Source of the DNA: Allopontixanthobacter sediminis
GTDB taxonomy: Bacteria > Pseudomonadota > Alphaproteobacteria > Sphingomonadales > Sphingomonadaceae
Assembly: GCF_009828115.1 (NCBI RefSeq)
Contig: NZ_WTYL01000001.1
Span: forward strand, 434,001 to 498,000
Length of the DNA stretch: 64,000 nt
Reading direction: 5' to 3'
This document shows positions 17,405-30,186 of this stretch, in pieces; within the stretch, counting starts at the first letter, position 1; the number at the start of each line of letters is the position of its first letter. Position numbers and translations under genes: made by a program. The notes beneath the pieces were generated by a model. The model was not told where the DNA came from. It made no database searches and saw nothing but the letters and a program-made list of their open reading frames with translations.

Positions 17405-18099
17405 GAGGTCGGCCTGGTTTTGCGCCGACGGAACATCAGGACGGTGCCGAGAAGCGCACCCGTCAAGCCAAGCGCCGCAAACAGGATCAGGACGGGGTGC
17501 GAGGTATCCTCCCGCGTTTCCAGGTCCATGATGTGCAGCCCCCACATGAAGTCGAACACGCGCCACCAACGGGTACGGACAGCTTCGATCTGACCGGTCT
17601 CACGCCCGATATAAACGCGGTCACCACTTTCCAGTTCGACCTGCCACACGGCTAACGGACGGCGGAAATCGAACGGTACGTCGTTGGCCTTGAAGGCGGT
17701 GATCGACTCAATTTTGTCCCCGCCGACTATCTGTTCCGCGGAAATCACCCGGGCTTCGATTTCGTTAAGCGGTGGCAGCCGTGCGCCGCTCCTGCCGAAA
17801 CGTTCGAGCGACCCGTCGAGATATTCGATGGTGGTTACTGCCTGGCCGGATTGCATCGCGGTACTCACGGCCTTCACCGGACGTGACGGAATATCGGGCA
17901 GTGTAACCGCGATCGCGGTGTCCGGAGGCAGGGCCTGCTGCGGCTGTTCGATCCGCAGATGATTGCCGCGAACTTCCTCGATCGGACGCGCGACCATGAC
18001 CAGGCCGGTGGCCATCCACATCACGATCGGCACGCCGACAAGCCAACCCAGCCAGATATGCCAGCGGGCAAAGCGGGTCATCCATTTCTGTCGCGCCAT
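17401..18099 (-). CDS. PepSY-type membrane-anchored protein
   Basis: 232 residues. An N-terminal helix (WHIWLGWLVGVPIVMWMATG, about 13-32) and a C-terminal helix (LILFAALGLTGALLGTVLMF) bracket a periplasmic region containing PepSY-like segments (AVTTIEYLDGSLERF, VWQVELESGDRVYIGRETG). The layout resembles PepSY-TM proteins linked to iron or redox functions, but with only two helices. It starts 27 bases after lpd and is coupled to the next gene by a GTGA overlap, so it probably belongs to the TCA operon transcript. The function is unknown. Confidence 0.82.
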   Translation of the reverse strand: MARQKWMTRFARWHIWLGWLVGVPIVMWMATGLVMVARPIEEVRGNHLRIEQPQQALPPDTAIAVTLPDIPSRPVKAVSTAMQSGQAVTTIEYLDGSLERFGRSGARLPPLNEIEARVISAEQIVGGDKIESITAFKANDVPFDFRRPLAVWQVELESGDRVYIGRETGQIEAVRTRWWRVFDFMWGLHIMDLETREDTSHPVLILFAALGLTGALLGTVLMFRRRKTRPTS

Positions 18100-18126
18100 G
18101 CCGTGCCCCTCCGCCTGCCGCCCTCT

Positions 18127-19533
<1,407 letters not shown>

Positions 19534-19543
19534 GTCTAATTCC

Positions 19544-20791
<1,248 letters not shown>

Positions 20792-20829
20792 ATTACCTGT
20801 TTCCTGAGGTCCTGCCGCTGCGTGCCGCG

Positions 20830-23628
20830 TTACTTGGATATGTCGAGAGCCGCTGCAACCAGCGCAGCCTGTTGTTCTTCATGCTTCTTGGCAAAGCCCG
20901 TTGCCGGTGACGCAGATGCATCCCGCCCGGCGTAAATCGGCCGGAGGGTCTTGCCCGCCTCCGCCGCGGCCTTTTCGATCAACCGGTCCACGAAGAACCA
21001 CGCACCGTTGTTGTGCGGTTCTTCCTGGCACCAGACGATCTGCTCGAGCTTCGTCATCCGCTTGATACGGGCGCTGAGCGGTTCGCCAGGGAAGGGATAA
21101 AGTTGCTCGATCCGGACGATCGAGACATCGTCCAACCCTTCCTCGTCGCGCTTCTGCATGAGGTCGTAGGCGACCTTGCCGCTGCACAGCACCAACCGGC
21201 GGATTTTCTCGTCCGCGATCTCGGTAGTGTCGCTGAGGATCCGGCGGAAGTGGCTGTCGCCGGTAAATTCCGCCGCCGCACTCTTGGCCAGCGGGTGCCG
21301 CAGCAGGCTCTTCGGCGTCATGATGATCAGCGGCTTGCGGAACGGACGTAGCATCTGGCGCCGCAGCACATGGAAATAGTTGGCCGGCGAGGTGATGTTG
21401 CAGACCTGGATATTGTCGTTCGCGCACAATTGCAGGAACCGCTCGAGCCGGGCGCTGGAATGTTCCGGCCCCTGGCCCTCATAACCATGCGGCAGCAGCA
21501 TCACGAGGCCGTTGGCCCGCAGCCACTTGGCTTCGCCGGCGGCAATGAACTGGTCGATGATGATCTGCGCGCCATTGGCGAAATCACCGAACTGCGCTTC
21601 CCACAACACCAGCGTCTTGGGGTCCGCGAGCGCGAAGCCGTACTCGAAGCCAAGTACCCCGTATTCGGACAGGGTGCTGTCATAGACCTCGAACTTGCCG
21701 TGCGGCAGGGTGGTCAGCGGGATGTATTTGCGTTCGTCCTGCTGGTCGGTCCACACCGCGTGGCGCTGGCTGAAAGTGCCGCGGCCCGAATCCTGGCCGG
21801 ACAGGCGCACGCCGTATCCCTCGGTCACAAGGCTGCCGAACGCGAGCGCTTCCGCGGTTGCCCAATCGAACCCGTCGCTGCCGCCGAACATCGCCCGCTT
21901 CGCGTCGATCACCCGGCCCAGCGTCTTGTGGATGTTGAGATCATCCGGCACCGTGGTCAGGGTGCGGCCGAGGCTGTCGAACAGCTTGCGCTCGATCCCG
22001 GTGTCGATGTTGCGGCGCGCTGTTTCGGGATCGGCGGGCTTGTGCAGCCCGCTCCAGCGGCCGGTAAACCAGTCGGCCGAATTGGGGACATAGGTCTTGG
22101 AAGCTTCGAAATCGGCGTCCAGCAAGGCGGTGAAATCGGCCACCAGGCTATCGGCGAAACCTTCCACGACCTCGCCTTCGCGGATCAGGCGCGCTTCGTA
22201 GATTTCGCTGACCTTGGGGTGCTTGCGGATCTTGTCGTACATCAGCGGCTGGGTGAAACTCGGTTCGTCACCTTCGTTATGGCCGAACCGGCGATAGCAC
22301 CACATGTCGATCACGATGTCGCGGTGGAACCGCTGGCGGTATTCGATCGCCAGCTTGCAGGCGAAGGTCACCGCTTCGGGATTGTCGCCGTTGACGTGCA
22401 GGATCGGCGCCTGGACACCCTTCGCCACGTCGGAGGGATAAGGGCTGGACCGGGCGAACTGCGGGCTGGTGGTGAACCCGATCTGGTTGTTGATCACGAA
22501 ATGCAGGCAGCCGCCGGTGTTGTAACCGCGGACGCCCGACAGGCCGAAACATTCCCACACTACGCCCTGTCCGGCAAACGCCGCATCGCCGTGGATCAGT
22601 ACGGGCAGGACTTGCTCGTTCTTCTTAAGATCGTCGCGGATTGCCTGCTGCGCGCGGGCCTTGCCGAGCACGACCGGGTCGACCGCTTCCAAGTGGCTGG
22701 GGTTGGGAACCAGCGACATGTGCACTTCGATCCCGTCGAACTCGCGGTCGGTGCTGGTGCCGAGGTGGTATTTCACATCGCCCGAACCGCCGACATCGTC
22801 GGGATTGGCGCTGCCACCGGAAAATTCGTGGAAGATGACCTTGTACGGCTTGGCCATTACGTTGGCGAGAATGTTCAGCCGGCCGCGGTGGGCCATGCCG
22901 TAGATGATTTCCCGCACGCCCAGTTGGCCGCCGTACTTGATCACTGCTTCGAGCGCGGGGATCATCGATTCCCCGCCGTCGAGGCCGAAACGCTTGGTCC
23001 CGACATATTTCTTGCCGAGGAATTTCTCGTATTGCTCGCCGCGGATCACCGCGCCTAGGATGGCGCGCTTGCCTTCCGGAGTGAACTGGATGACCTTGTC
23101 CGGCCCTTCGATCCGGTCCTGGATGAACCGGCGTTCCTCGACATCGGCGATGTGCATGTAATCGAAGCCGACCTGGCCGCAGTAATTGGCCCGGAGAACC
23201 TCGACCAGTTCCAGCGGGGTGGCCCATTCGAGATTGAGATTGCCGCCGAGATAGACCGGCTCGTCCAGCGACTTGCCAGTGAAACCGTGCCAATCGAGCT
23301 TCATGTCGTCGGGCAATTCGCGCTGGCTGAGGCCGAGCGGATCGAGGTCTGCAGCCAGATGCCCGCGCACGCGGTAGGTGCGGATCAGCAGCATCGCCCG
23401 GATCGAGGCGTCGGCGGCCTTTTCAATGGCCGCATCGTCCATGACCTTGCCGCCGCGTTCCGCCGCCGCCTTGACCGCGATCTTCATTGCCGTCGGGTCG
23501 AGCGCCTGCGTCAGGTCGTCCGCGCTGTCGCCGCCCACCATCGGCCAGCGCGGGTTTGCCCATGATGGCCCGGCCTGCGGACCTTCTGCCGGTCCGTCCA
23601 GCTCGAAATCGTGGTTTTCATTACCCAT
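20830..23628 (-). CDS. sucA: 2-oxoglutarate dehydrogenase E1 component
   Basis: 932 residues from the ATG at 23628 ([20 protein letters not shown]), preceded by GAGG; a longer frame exists upstream without family similarity. This thiamine-diphosphate enzyme decarboxylates 2-oxoglutarate and succinylates the E2 lipoyl group. Visible landmarks are [32 protein letters not shown], the ThDP-binding [16 protein letters not shown]...NNQIGFTT and the transketolase-like half with [17 protein letters not shown] and [20 protein letters not shown]. The length is typical of the single-chain E1o. Confidence 0.97.
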   Translation of the reverse strand: MGNENHDFELDGPAEGPQAGPSWANPRWPMVGGDSADDLTQALDPTAMKIAVKAAAERGGKVMDDAAIEKAADASIRAMLLIRTYRVRGHLAADLDPLGLSQRELPDDMKLDWHGFTGKSLDEPVYLGGNLNLEWATPLELVEVLRANYCGQVGFDYMHIADVEERRFIQDRIEGPDKVIQFTPEGKRAILGAVIRGEQYEKFLGKKYVGTKRFGLDGGESMIPALEAVIKYGGQLGVREIIYGMAHRGRLNILANVMAKPYKVIFHEFSGGSANPDDVGGSGDVKYHLGTSTDREFDGIEVHMSLVPNPSHLEAVDPVVLGKARAQQAIRDDLKKNEQVLPVLIHGDAAFAGQGVVWECFGLSGVRGYNTGGCLHFVINNQIGFTTSPQFARSSPYPSDVAKGVQAPILHVNGDNPEAVTFACKLAIEYRQRFHRDIVIDMWCYRRFGHNEGDEPSFTQPLMYDKIRKHPKVSEIYEARLIREGEVVEGFADSLVADFTALLDADFEASKTYVPNSADWFTGRWSGLHKPADPETARRNIDTGIERKLFDSLGRTLTTVPDDLNIHKTLGRVIDAKRAMFGGSDGFDWATAEALAFGSLVTEGYGVRLSGQDSGRGTFSQRHAVWTDQQDERKYIPLTTLPHGKFEVYDSTLSEYGVLGFEYGFALADPKTLVLWEAQFGDFANGAQIIIDQFIAAGEAKWLRANGLVMLLPHGYEGQGPEHSSARLERFLQLCANDNIQVCNITSPANYFHVLRRQMLRPFRKPLIIMTPKSLLRHPLAKSAAAEFTGDSHFRRILSDTTEIADEKIRRLVLCSGKVAYDLMQKRDEEGLDDVSIVRIEQLYPFPGEPLSARIKRMTKLEQIVWCQEEPHNNGAWFFVDRLIEKAAAEAGKTLRPIYAGRDASASPATGFAKKHEEQQAALVAAALDISK

Positions 23629-23755
23629 GGGTGGAGTTACCTCAACTGCCGAAGAATTGGCGGCTTTCAATGGTAACGCCGGAACGTATCGCAATGCTCC
23701 CGGGGAGGATAAGCATTCCCCCGGACACAGGGGAGGGGACGTTCAGGCGCCGGAG

Positions 23756-24646
23756 TCAGACGAGTTCTTTCAGCATGGCGTCCAATGTGGTGCCAAGTTC
23801 GGATGGTGACGGCGAAACACGGATGCCTGCAGCTTCCATCGCCGCGATCTTGTCGTCCGCGCCGCCCTTGCCGCCCGATACGATGGCGCCCGCATGGCCC
23901 ATGCGCCGGCCCGGAGGAGCGGTGCGGCCCGCGATAAAGCCGACCATTGGTTTGCTGCGGCCGAGCTTCGCCTGTTCGGCGATGAATTCAGCCGCTTCTT
24001 CTTCCGCGCTGCCGCCGATCTCGCCGATCATGATGATCGACTTGGTTTCGTCGTCGGACAGGAACAGGTCCAGCACGTCGATGAAGTTGGTGCCGTTGAC
24101 CGGATCTCCCCCGATGCCGACCGCGGTCGTCTGGCCGAGGCCGACCATTGTGGTCTGGTGCACCGCTTCGTAGGTCAGCGTGCCGGAACGCGAGACCACG
24201 CCGACGCTACCCTTCTTGAAGATGGAGCCGGGCATGATCCCGATCTTGCATTCGCCGGGGGTCAGCACCCCGGGGCAGTTCGGCCCGATCAGGCGCGACT
24301 TCGAACCTTCGAGAGCGGCCTTGACCTTGACCATGTCGAGCACCGGAATGCCTTCGGTGATGGCGATGATCAGTTCGATCTCGGCATCGATCGCTTCGCA
24401 GATCGCGTCCGCAGCAAATGGCGGCGGAACATAGATGCACGATGCAGTCGCGCCGGTCGCGGCCTTCGCCTCGCGCACGGTGTTGAAATTGGGCAGGCCG
24501 ATATGCGTCGTGCCGCCTTTGCCGGGGGTTACGCCGCCAACCATCTGCGTCCCGTAATCGAGCGCCTGCTGGGTGTGGAAGGTTCCGGTTTCACCGGTCA
24601 TCCCTTGCGTGATGACCTTGGTGTCTTTGTTTACGAGGATGGACAT
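23756..24646 (-). CDS. sucD: Succinate-CoA ligase subunit alpha
   Basis: 296 residues. With the beta subunit it converts succinyl-CoA to succinate with formation of ATP or [24 protein letters not shown] is the CoA-binding N-terminus, [20 protein letters not shown] is in the middle, and the phosphorylated histidine is H251 in [14 protein letters not shown]. The partner gene sucC, normally directly upstream, is absent: mdh takes that place with a 54-base gap. Nothing in this protein looks truncated. Confidence 0.97.
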   Translation of the reverse strand: MSILVNKDTKVITQGMTGETGTFHTQQALDYGTQMVGGVTPGKGGTTHIGLPNFNTVREAKAATGATASCIYVPPPFAADAICEAIDAEIELIIAITEGIPVLDMVKVKAALEGSKSRLIGPNCPGVLTPGECKIGIMPGSIFKKGSVGVVSRSGTLTYEAVHQTTMVGLGQTTAVGIGGDPVNGTNFIDVLDLFLSDDETKSIIMIGEIGGSAEEEAAEFIAEQAKLGRSKPMVGFIAGRTAPPGRRMGHAGAIVSGGKGGADDKIAAMEAAGIRVSPSPSELGTTLDAMLKELV

Positions 24647-24700
24647 TAAATGGGCTCCGAACTGTCTTGATCGATTTTAGAATTCGCGGTTAGCAACGTA

Positions 24701-25908
<1,208 letters not shown>

Positions 25909-27885
25909 TTATCCGGTCTTGCGTTGGGCTTCAGCCCTGCAGTACTCGCCTTCACGCTCCTGGGCGAGCAGCATCGCGGCGAGATAATCCGGAACCGCAC
26001 GGCTGAAGTAATAGCCCTGGCCCAGGGTGCAGCCAGCCTCGCGCACGGCCTTGACCTGTTCGACCGTTTCGAGCCCCTCGGCGACGATTTCCATCTCCAG
26101 CGTGGTGCCGAGTTCGGCAACGGCCCGGATGATCGCATCGCTCTTGCGCCCGACATTCGGGCCGGACACGAAACTGCGGTCGACCTTGATCTTCTTGAAC
26201 GGATATTTGTGGATGTAGCTGAGCGAGGAATAGCCGGTGCCGAAGTCGTCGAGCGCGAAGCGGACCCCGGCGGCGGAGAGTTCCTCGATGAAGCTGTTGG
26301 TCGCGTGGTTATCGTCGAGGAACAGGCTTTCGGTCACTTCCAGTTCCAGCCGCGAGGGGGCCAGGCCCGCATCGCGCAGCGCGGTCAGGATGCCCAGCGC
26401 GGCGCCGGGGGCCTTGATCTGCATCGGGGAAAGATTGACCGCCAGCGTGACATCCTCGGGCCATGCCGCGCAGGCTTTCGCCGCCTGTGCGGTGATCCAG
26501 TTGCCGAGCGTGACGATAACCCCGGTTTCTTCCGCCACCGGGATGAATTCGTCGGGTTTCAACTCGCCCTTCTGCGGATGGAACCAGCGCACCAGCGCCT
26601 CAAAGGTGCGGATCTTGCCGGTCTCCAGATCGACGATCGGCTGGAAGAAGATCGATAATTCGTTCTTGATGATTGCCGCGCGCAATTCCGCCTCGATCTC
26701 GCGTCGGCGGACGAGGTCGCGGCTCATTGCGGGGGTGTAGAAACACAGCTGGTTCCGGCCGTTCACCTTGGCGTGGTACAGGGCAAGGTCGGCGCGTTGC
26801 ATCAAGGTGTCGGAATCGATCCCGTCTTCCGGCAGGATGGCGATGCCCATGGACGCCTGCACTTCCAATCGGTCGCCGTCGATCCGGACCGGGCGGATAA
26901 TCTCGTCGAGCAGGCGCCCGGCCAGCTTCTCGCATTCAAGGCGGCTGGATACTTCGGACAGGATGATAAATTCATCGCCGCCGAACCGCGAGACTGTCGC
27001 ATCGACGGACGATGCCGCGCGCAGGCGGCGGGCGATTTCGGACAACACCCGGTCCCCGACAGGGTGGCCGAGCAAATCGTTGACTTCCTTGAACCGGTCG
27101 AGGTCGAGCCAGAACAGCGCGAGCATCCGGCCCTCGGGTAGGTCCATCAGCGTTTCGACCATCGCATGGTTGAGCCCGGCACGGTTCGCGAGCCCGGTCA
27201 CCACGTCGGTGCGGGCGAGCGTCTGCATCCGGTCCGCCAGCAGCGCGCTGGTTTCCGCCGCCGAAATCGAATCCCGCAGGATCTTGAACACGTTGAGCGT
27301 AATCGACGCCATCGCGGGGAGCAGAAGCGCGATCGTCACCGCCAGCGTAACGTAGGCGAGGGTGCCGATGTAAAGGCACACCACCATGACCGGCACGACT
27401 GTCAACGTCAGCTGGCCCAGCGCGATCGCAGGCCGGCCGGCGTTGCGGGCGCAGATGCCGACGCCGTAGCACATGGCGTTAGCCGTCATCAGCACTTCCC
27501 ACTGGGTTCCGATGTTCAGCAGCAAGGTGAGCGCTGCCACCGTGCCCAGCAGCATGGCGTAGCTGAAAGCGCCGATTTCATAAATGATTTCAAGCTTCCA
27601 GGTGCTGTTCCCATCGTCGTCTGGCGACATGTTGCTGGCGACGGTCACGCGCACGATTGCGACAATCGCCAGCGCGACGGCGGCGATGCACAGGGACGGT
27701 TCACCGCTGCCAAGGGCGACGACGCCGGCCGAGAAGATGCCCGCAAGGGCGCCGATCGCCAGGCTTGCGGGCTGGTTATAAAGGGTGCGGACCAAGGTCC
27801 TGCGAACACGCTCCGAAAGCTTGTCCCCCGGTCCAAAATGCGTCAGGATTGTCTTGATCCTCGCAGTGGGGTCGCCCTTGGCCAT
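25909..27885 (-). CDS. Membrane-bound GGDEF-EAL cyclic-di-GMP protein
   Basis: 658 residues. Residues 40-200 are hydrophobic with about five to six helices and no recognisable ligand domain. A GGDEF domain follows (about 220-385) with an intact GGDEF at 302-306. An EAL domain (about 400-645) has EAL at 429-431, the metal-loop DDFGTGYSSL at 546-555 and EGLET at 603-607, so both catalytic sites look complete. The position five residues before GGDEF reads SVDA instead of RxxD, so the usual product-inhibition site is missing. It could make or degrade c-di-GMP; the net activity is not predictable. Confidence 0.95.
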   Translation of the reverse strand: MAKGDPTARIKTILTHFGPGDKLSERVRRTLVRTLYNQPASLAIGALAGIFSAGVVALGSGEPSLCIAAVALAIVAIVRVTVASNMSPDDDGNSTWKLEIIYEIGAFSYAMLLGTVAALTLLLNIGTQWEVLMTANAMCYGVGICARNAGRPAIALGQLTLTVVPVMVVCLYIGTLAYVTLAVTIALLLPAMASITLNVFKILRDSISAAETSALLADRMQTLARTDVVTGLANRAGLNHAMVETLMDLPEGRMLALFWLDLDRFKEVNDLLGHPVGDRVLSEIARRLRAASSVDATVSRFGGDEFIILSEVSSRLECEKLAGRLLDEIIRPVRIDGDRLEVQASMGIAILPEDGIDSDTLMQRADLALYHAKVNGRNQLCFYTPAMSRDLVRRREIEAELRAAIIKNELSIFFQPIVDLETGKIRTFEALVRWFHPQKGELKPDEFIPVAEETGVIVTLGNWITAQAAKACAAWPEDVTLAVNLSPMQIKAPGAALGILTALRDAGLAPSRLELEVTESLFLDDNHATNSFIEELSAAGVRFALDDFGTGYSSLSYIHKYPFKKIKVDRSFVSGPNVGRKSDAIIRAVAELGTTLEMEIVAEGLETVEQVKAVREAGCTLGQGYYFSRAVPDYLAAMLLAQEREGEYCRAEAQRKTG

Positions 27886-28009
27886 GGATATTGTCCTAGC
27901 CGAGAGATATCACCGAATGGTTAATTTGAGCCTTACCAATCACCCGATTCGGCGGGCGTAATCCGCAGATTCCCGCGGCCTGCAGCCTACCCGCCGTTCC
28001 GCGAAATTG

Positions 28010-28333
28010 TTAAGCAATTTCAGCGTCAGGGACTGCCGCTTCGAGCTGTCCGGCGATCCGTTTGTCGAGCGCACGGCAGATCCCCAACCACCAGTCGTAC
28101 CCCTGACGGTCACCGGCAAAAAATGCTGCCTCGGCCTGCGAGCGCGCCTGCCGTGCGGCACCCATGCCATGCGCGGCAAAGTGGCGCAGGGCGGCATGGA
28201 TTACATTGTCGTTGGCCTGGATGCCAACCGTGTCGCCATTGTCGTTGGCTGCCCGGCCGGGCGTCCGGCGGGACAGCGCACGCGCTACCGGAGAACGGGT
28301 TACGGTGCGTGCGGCGGCGAAATAGACGGTCAT
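28010..28333 (-). CDS. Small conserved protein of unknown function
   Basis: 107 residues from the ATG at 28333, which has AAGGGT about 9 bases upstream; a GTG seven codons earlier is less likely. The N-terminal half is basic and probably disordered (RSPVARALSRRTPGRA). The C-terminal half is well formed and helical: NVIHAALRHFAAHGMGAARQ, then ARSQAEAAFFAGDRQGYDWW and LGICRALDKRI. I recall similar small proteins in sphingomonads but no function. It has no signal peptide. Confidence 0.72.
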   Translation of the reverse strand: MTVYFAAARTVTRSPVARALSRRTPGRAANDNGDTVGIQANDNVIHAALRHFAAHGMGAARQARSQAEAAFFAGDRQGYDWWLGICRALDKRIAGQLEAAVPDAEIA

Positions 28334-28453
28334 GCCGTGGATACCCTTGGTCACTGAATGGCGTAGCGATCCAATAGAACGGCAGCACTAAGGCGGGGTT
28401 CCGATACACGGTTGAGGGATCGTTAATTTCCCCACCTTGGTCTAGCCAAGCTG

Positions 28454-29674
28454 TTATTTGGGCTCGGAAATCCACCGACCGCTGTTGGCGTATTCGGGTC
28501 GGATACCGCTCGCTTCCGGCAGGTTTTCCGCCTTGAACAGCCGGTCGCCGCCGCGGTCGGTCACGGCTGCGGAATAGGATGGTGCCGGGGCGGAGGAAGC
28601 GCCGCCGATCGCCCGATGCTTGCCCGCAGGAGACTGTGTTTTTTCAGGCTCCGGGGAGGCTATCCCGGCGCTGCGGGTAAACTCGCGGGCCAGCGCGACC
28701 GGATCCGGGGCCTCTGTCGCCAGCGCGGATGCCTTGCGCACAGAACCTGCGGCAACCGGTTCATAGCCGGAATAACTCGTCCGGAACGCGGCCGGCTTGC
28801 CTGCCGCGCCGCGCCAGCGATAGAACCGGTGCGCGCCGATGGTGCCGACAGGGTGGAGGCTCGGGGCCCAGTAAGGGTAAATCCAGATGGTGTGATAATG
28901 CGTGGCGAGGCCGACCGGCTGGTACACCTCGCCAAGCAAGGCGTCCTGCGCCACGTTGCGCGCTCGTTCCCACGCCGCGGCGGAGGGTTTGCGGGCGAGC
29001 GAGCCGTCACAGGTGAAGCTGAACTGGCAGCCGGTACGCCGTTCCGACCCTTGGTAAACCACACCGCAAACGCTGCCGGGATAGCTTGGATGCGCAACGC
29101 GGTTGAGCACCACTTGCGCCACGGCGCGCTGCCCGCCGACGGTTTCGCTCGCCGCTTCGTAATAGATTGCCGAGGTCAGGCATTGCAGCGCCCGCGCCTT
29201 GCTGACGCCGTCCCCTGATCCGGGGAACGACTGGGCTGCCGGTCCGGCGTTGCGCGTTTCCACGAGCTGTTCGGCGTCGGCATTGCCGGTGCCGGTGATG
29301 TCGAACAGCGGGGAAGCGGAAGGGCCGGTGGCCAAATCCATGCGCGGTGCGTCTTCGAGGAAATAGAATGCGGATCCGGGAAAGCTGTTGCCCGGCCGCT
29401 CGAACGGCATGGGAGTTACCGCGGCGGCGATGGCTTCGTCCTGGAACGCAAAGTTACCGGCTGACTTCCACTCGCCCGGCGCGGCGACGGCCGGCACGGC
29501 AATCGCTGCGACCAGCGCTGCAATCCGCCGTCCGCGGTGCTTTGCGCGTCGCCCTGATGCCGCGCCGCCCGCGCCCGTCCGCGCCCCAGCCCCCAGGGGA
29601 CGCGGATCACGAACCAGCCGGGCGCGGAAATCCGCGGGGGCCGGTTCGTCGGGAAGGGAAGGCAGATGGGTCAA
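28454..29674 (-). CDS. SleB-like cell-wall hydrolase
   Basis: 406 residues with a TTG start; no better start precedes the first hydrophobic segment. A basic N-terminus (RRAKHRGRR, ~43-50) and a short helix (IAALVAAIAVPAVAA) suggest a membrane anchor or signal. The hydrolase_2 (SleB) domain spans about residues 160-290: ALQCLTSAIYYEAASETVGG with the likely catalytic Glu in YYEA, then QRAVAQVVLNRVAHPSYPGS, CGVVYQGSERRTGCQFSFTC and THYHTIWIYPYWAPSL. In spore formers this fold cleaves cortex peptidoglycan; in Gram-negatives it acts in wall turnover. The C-terminal 100 residues are low complexity. Confidence 0.88.
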   Translation of the reverse strand: MTHLPSLPDEPAPADFRARLVRDPRPLGAGARTGAGGAASGRRAKHRGRRIAALVAAIAVPAVAAPGEWKSAGNFAFQDEAIAAAVTPMPFERPGNSFPGSAFYFLEDAPRMDLATGPSASPLFDITGTGNADAEQLVETRNAGPAAQSFPGSGDGVSKARALQCLTSAIYYEAASETVGGQRAVAQVVLNRVAHPSYPGSVCGVVYQGSERRTGCQFSFTCDGSLARKPSAAAWERARNVAQDALLGEVYQPVGLATHYHTIWIYPYWAPSLHPVGTIGAHRFYRWRGAAGKPAAFRTSYSGYEPVAAGSVRKASALATEAPDPVALAREFTRSAGIASPEPEKTQSPAGKHRAIGGASSAPAPSYSAAVTDRGGDRLFKAENLPEASGIRPEYANSGRWISEPK

Positions 29675-29899
29675 GAAATTTCGCTTCTGCTAGGTCATTC
29701 GGCAGGAAGTTCCAGCCGTGCCGCAGCACGTAGCAATCGCTGGCCCGGGCTGCGACGGTAGCCTCGGCAGCGTCCCTTTGCGGTACACAATCGGCAATGC
29801 GGTTAAGGCGGACCCTGCGCATTTCCGAGCCTCGGCCCTTCCGTAATCAACGGGTCTTGCGATCTGGCAGCAGTGCGCCTAATCCCCCGGCCACGTCAT
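29675..29899 (+). other. Divergent intergenic region upstream of the cobalamin riboswitch
   Basis: No gene seen. It must contain the promoter of the SleB-like gene (leftward) and of the btuB transcript (rightward). I see no strong promoter boxes. Confidence 0.4.
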
Positions 29900-30085
29900 G
29901 GGTTGTCTGTGAAAGCAGGCCTAAGAGGGAAGCGAGTGAGGGGGTGTCCCCGAACCTCGCGCTGCCCCCGCAACTGTGACCGGGGAGTTTGCGCTCCATT
30001 ATGCCACTGGATTCCGTTCGCGGATGCCGGGAAGGCGGGGCGCAGATTTTGATCCGGGAGCCAGGAGACCTGCCCATGTTCGGTC
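29900..30085 (+). ncRNA. Cobalamin (B12) riboswitch
   Basis: The conserved core is clear: AAGAGGGAAGCGAGTGAGGG near 29,923-29,942, GCTGCCCCCGCAACTGTGAC near 29,962-29,981, GCCACTGG near 30,003, GCCGGGAAGGC near 30,027 and the B12 box GAGCCAGGAGACCTGCC ending at 30,074. These occur in the right order and spacing. Between it and btuB are two stems, GGAA-GACGC / GCGTC-TTCC (30,121-30,146) and AGCGAC / GTCGCT (30,153-30,170). The second lies 6 bases before the GGAG at 30,177, which suggests control of ribosome access when B12 is bound. Confidence 0.95.
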
Positions 30086-30186
30086 GTTCAGCCGCCGGAC
30101 GGGGTGTGTCGGAGGCAAATGGAAAGACGCGTTCTGCGTCCCTTCCGTTGTGAGCGACATTCATGTCGCTTACTACGGAGCTAATA

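Noticed and set aside
21370-23058. A 562-codon open frame antisense to sucA
   Set aside because: Shadow of a conserved E1 gene.
30163-30186. Upstream in-frame ATG for btuB
   Set aside because: It lies within the leader hairpin, lacks a ribosome-binding site and would add residues before the signal peptide.
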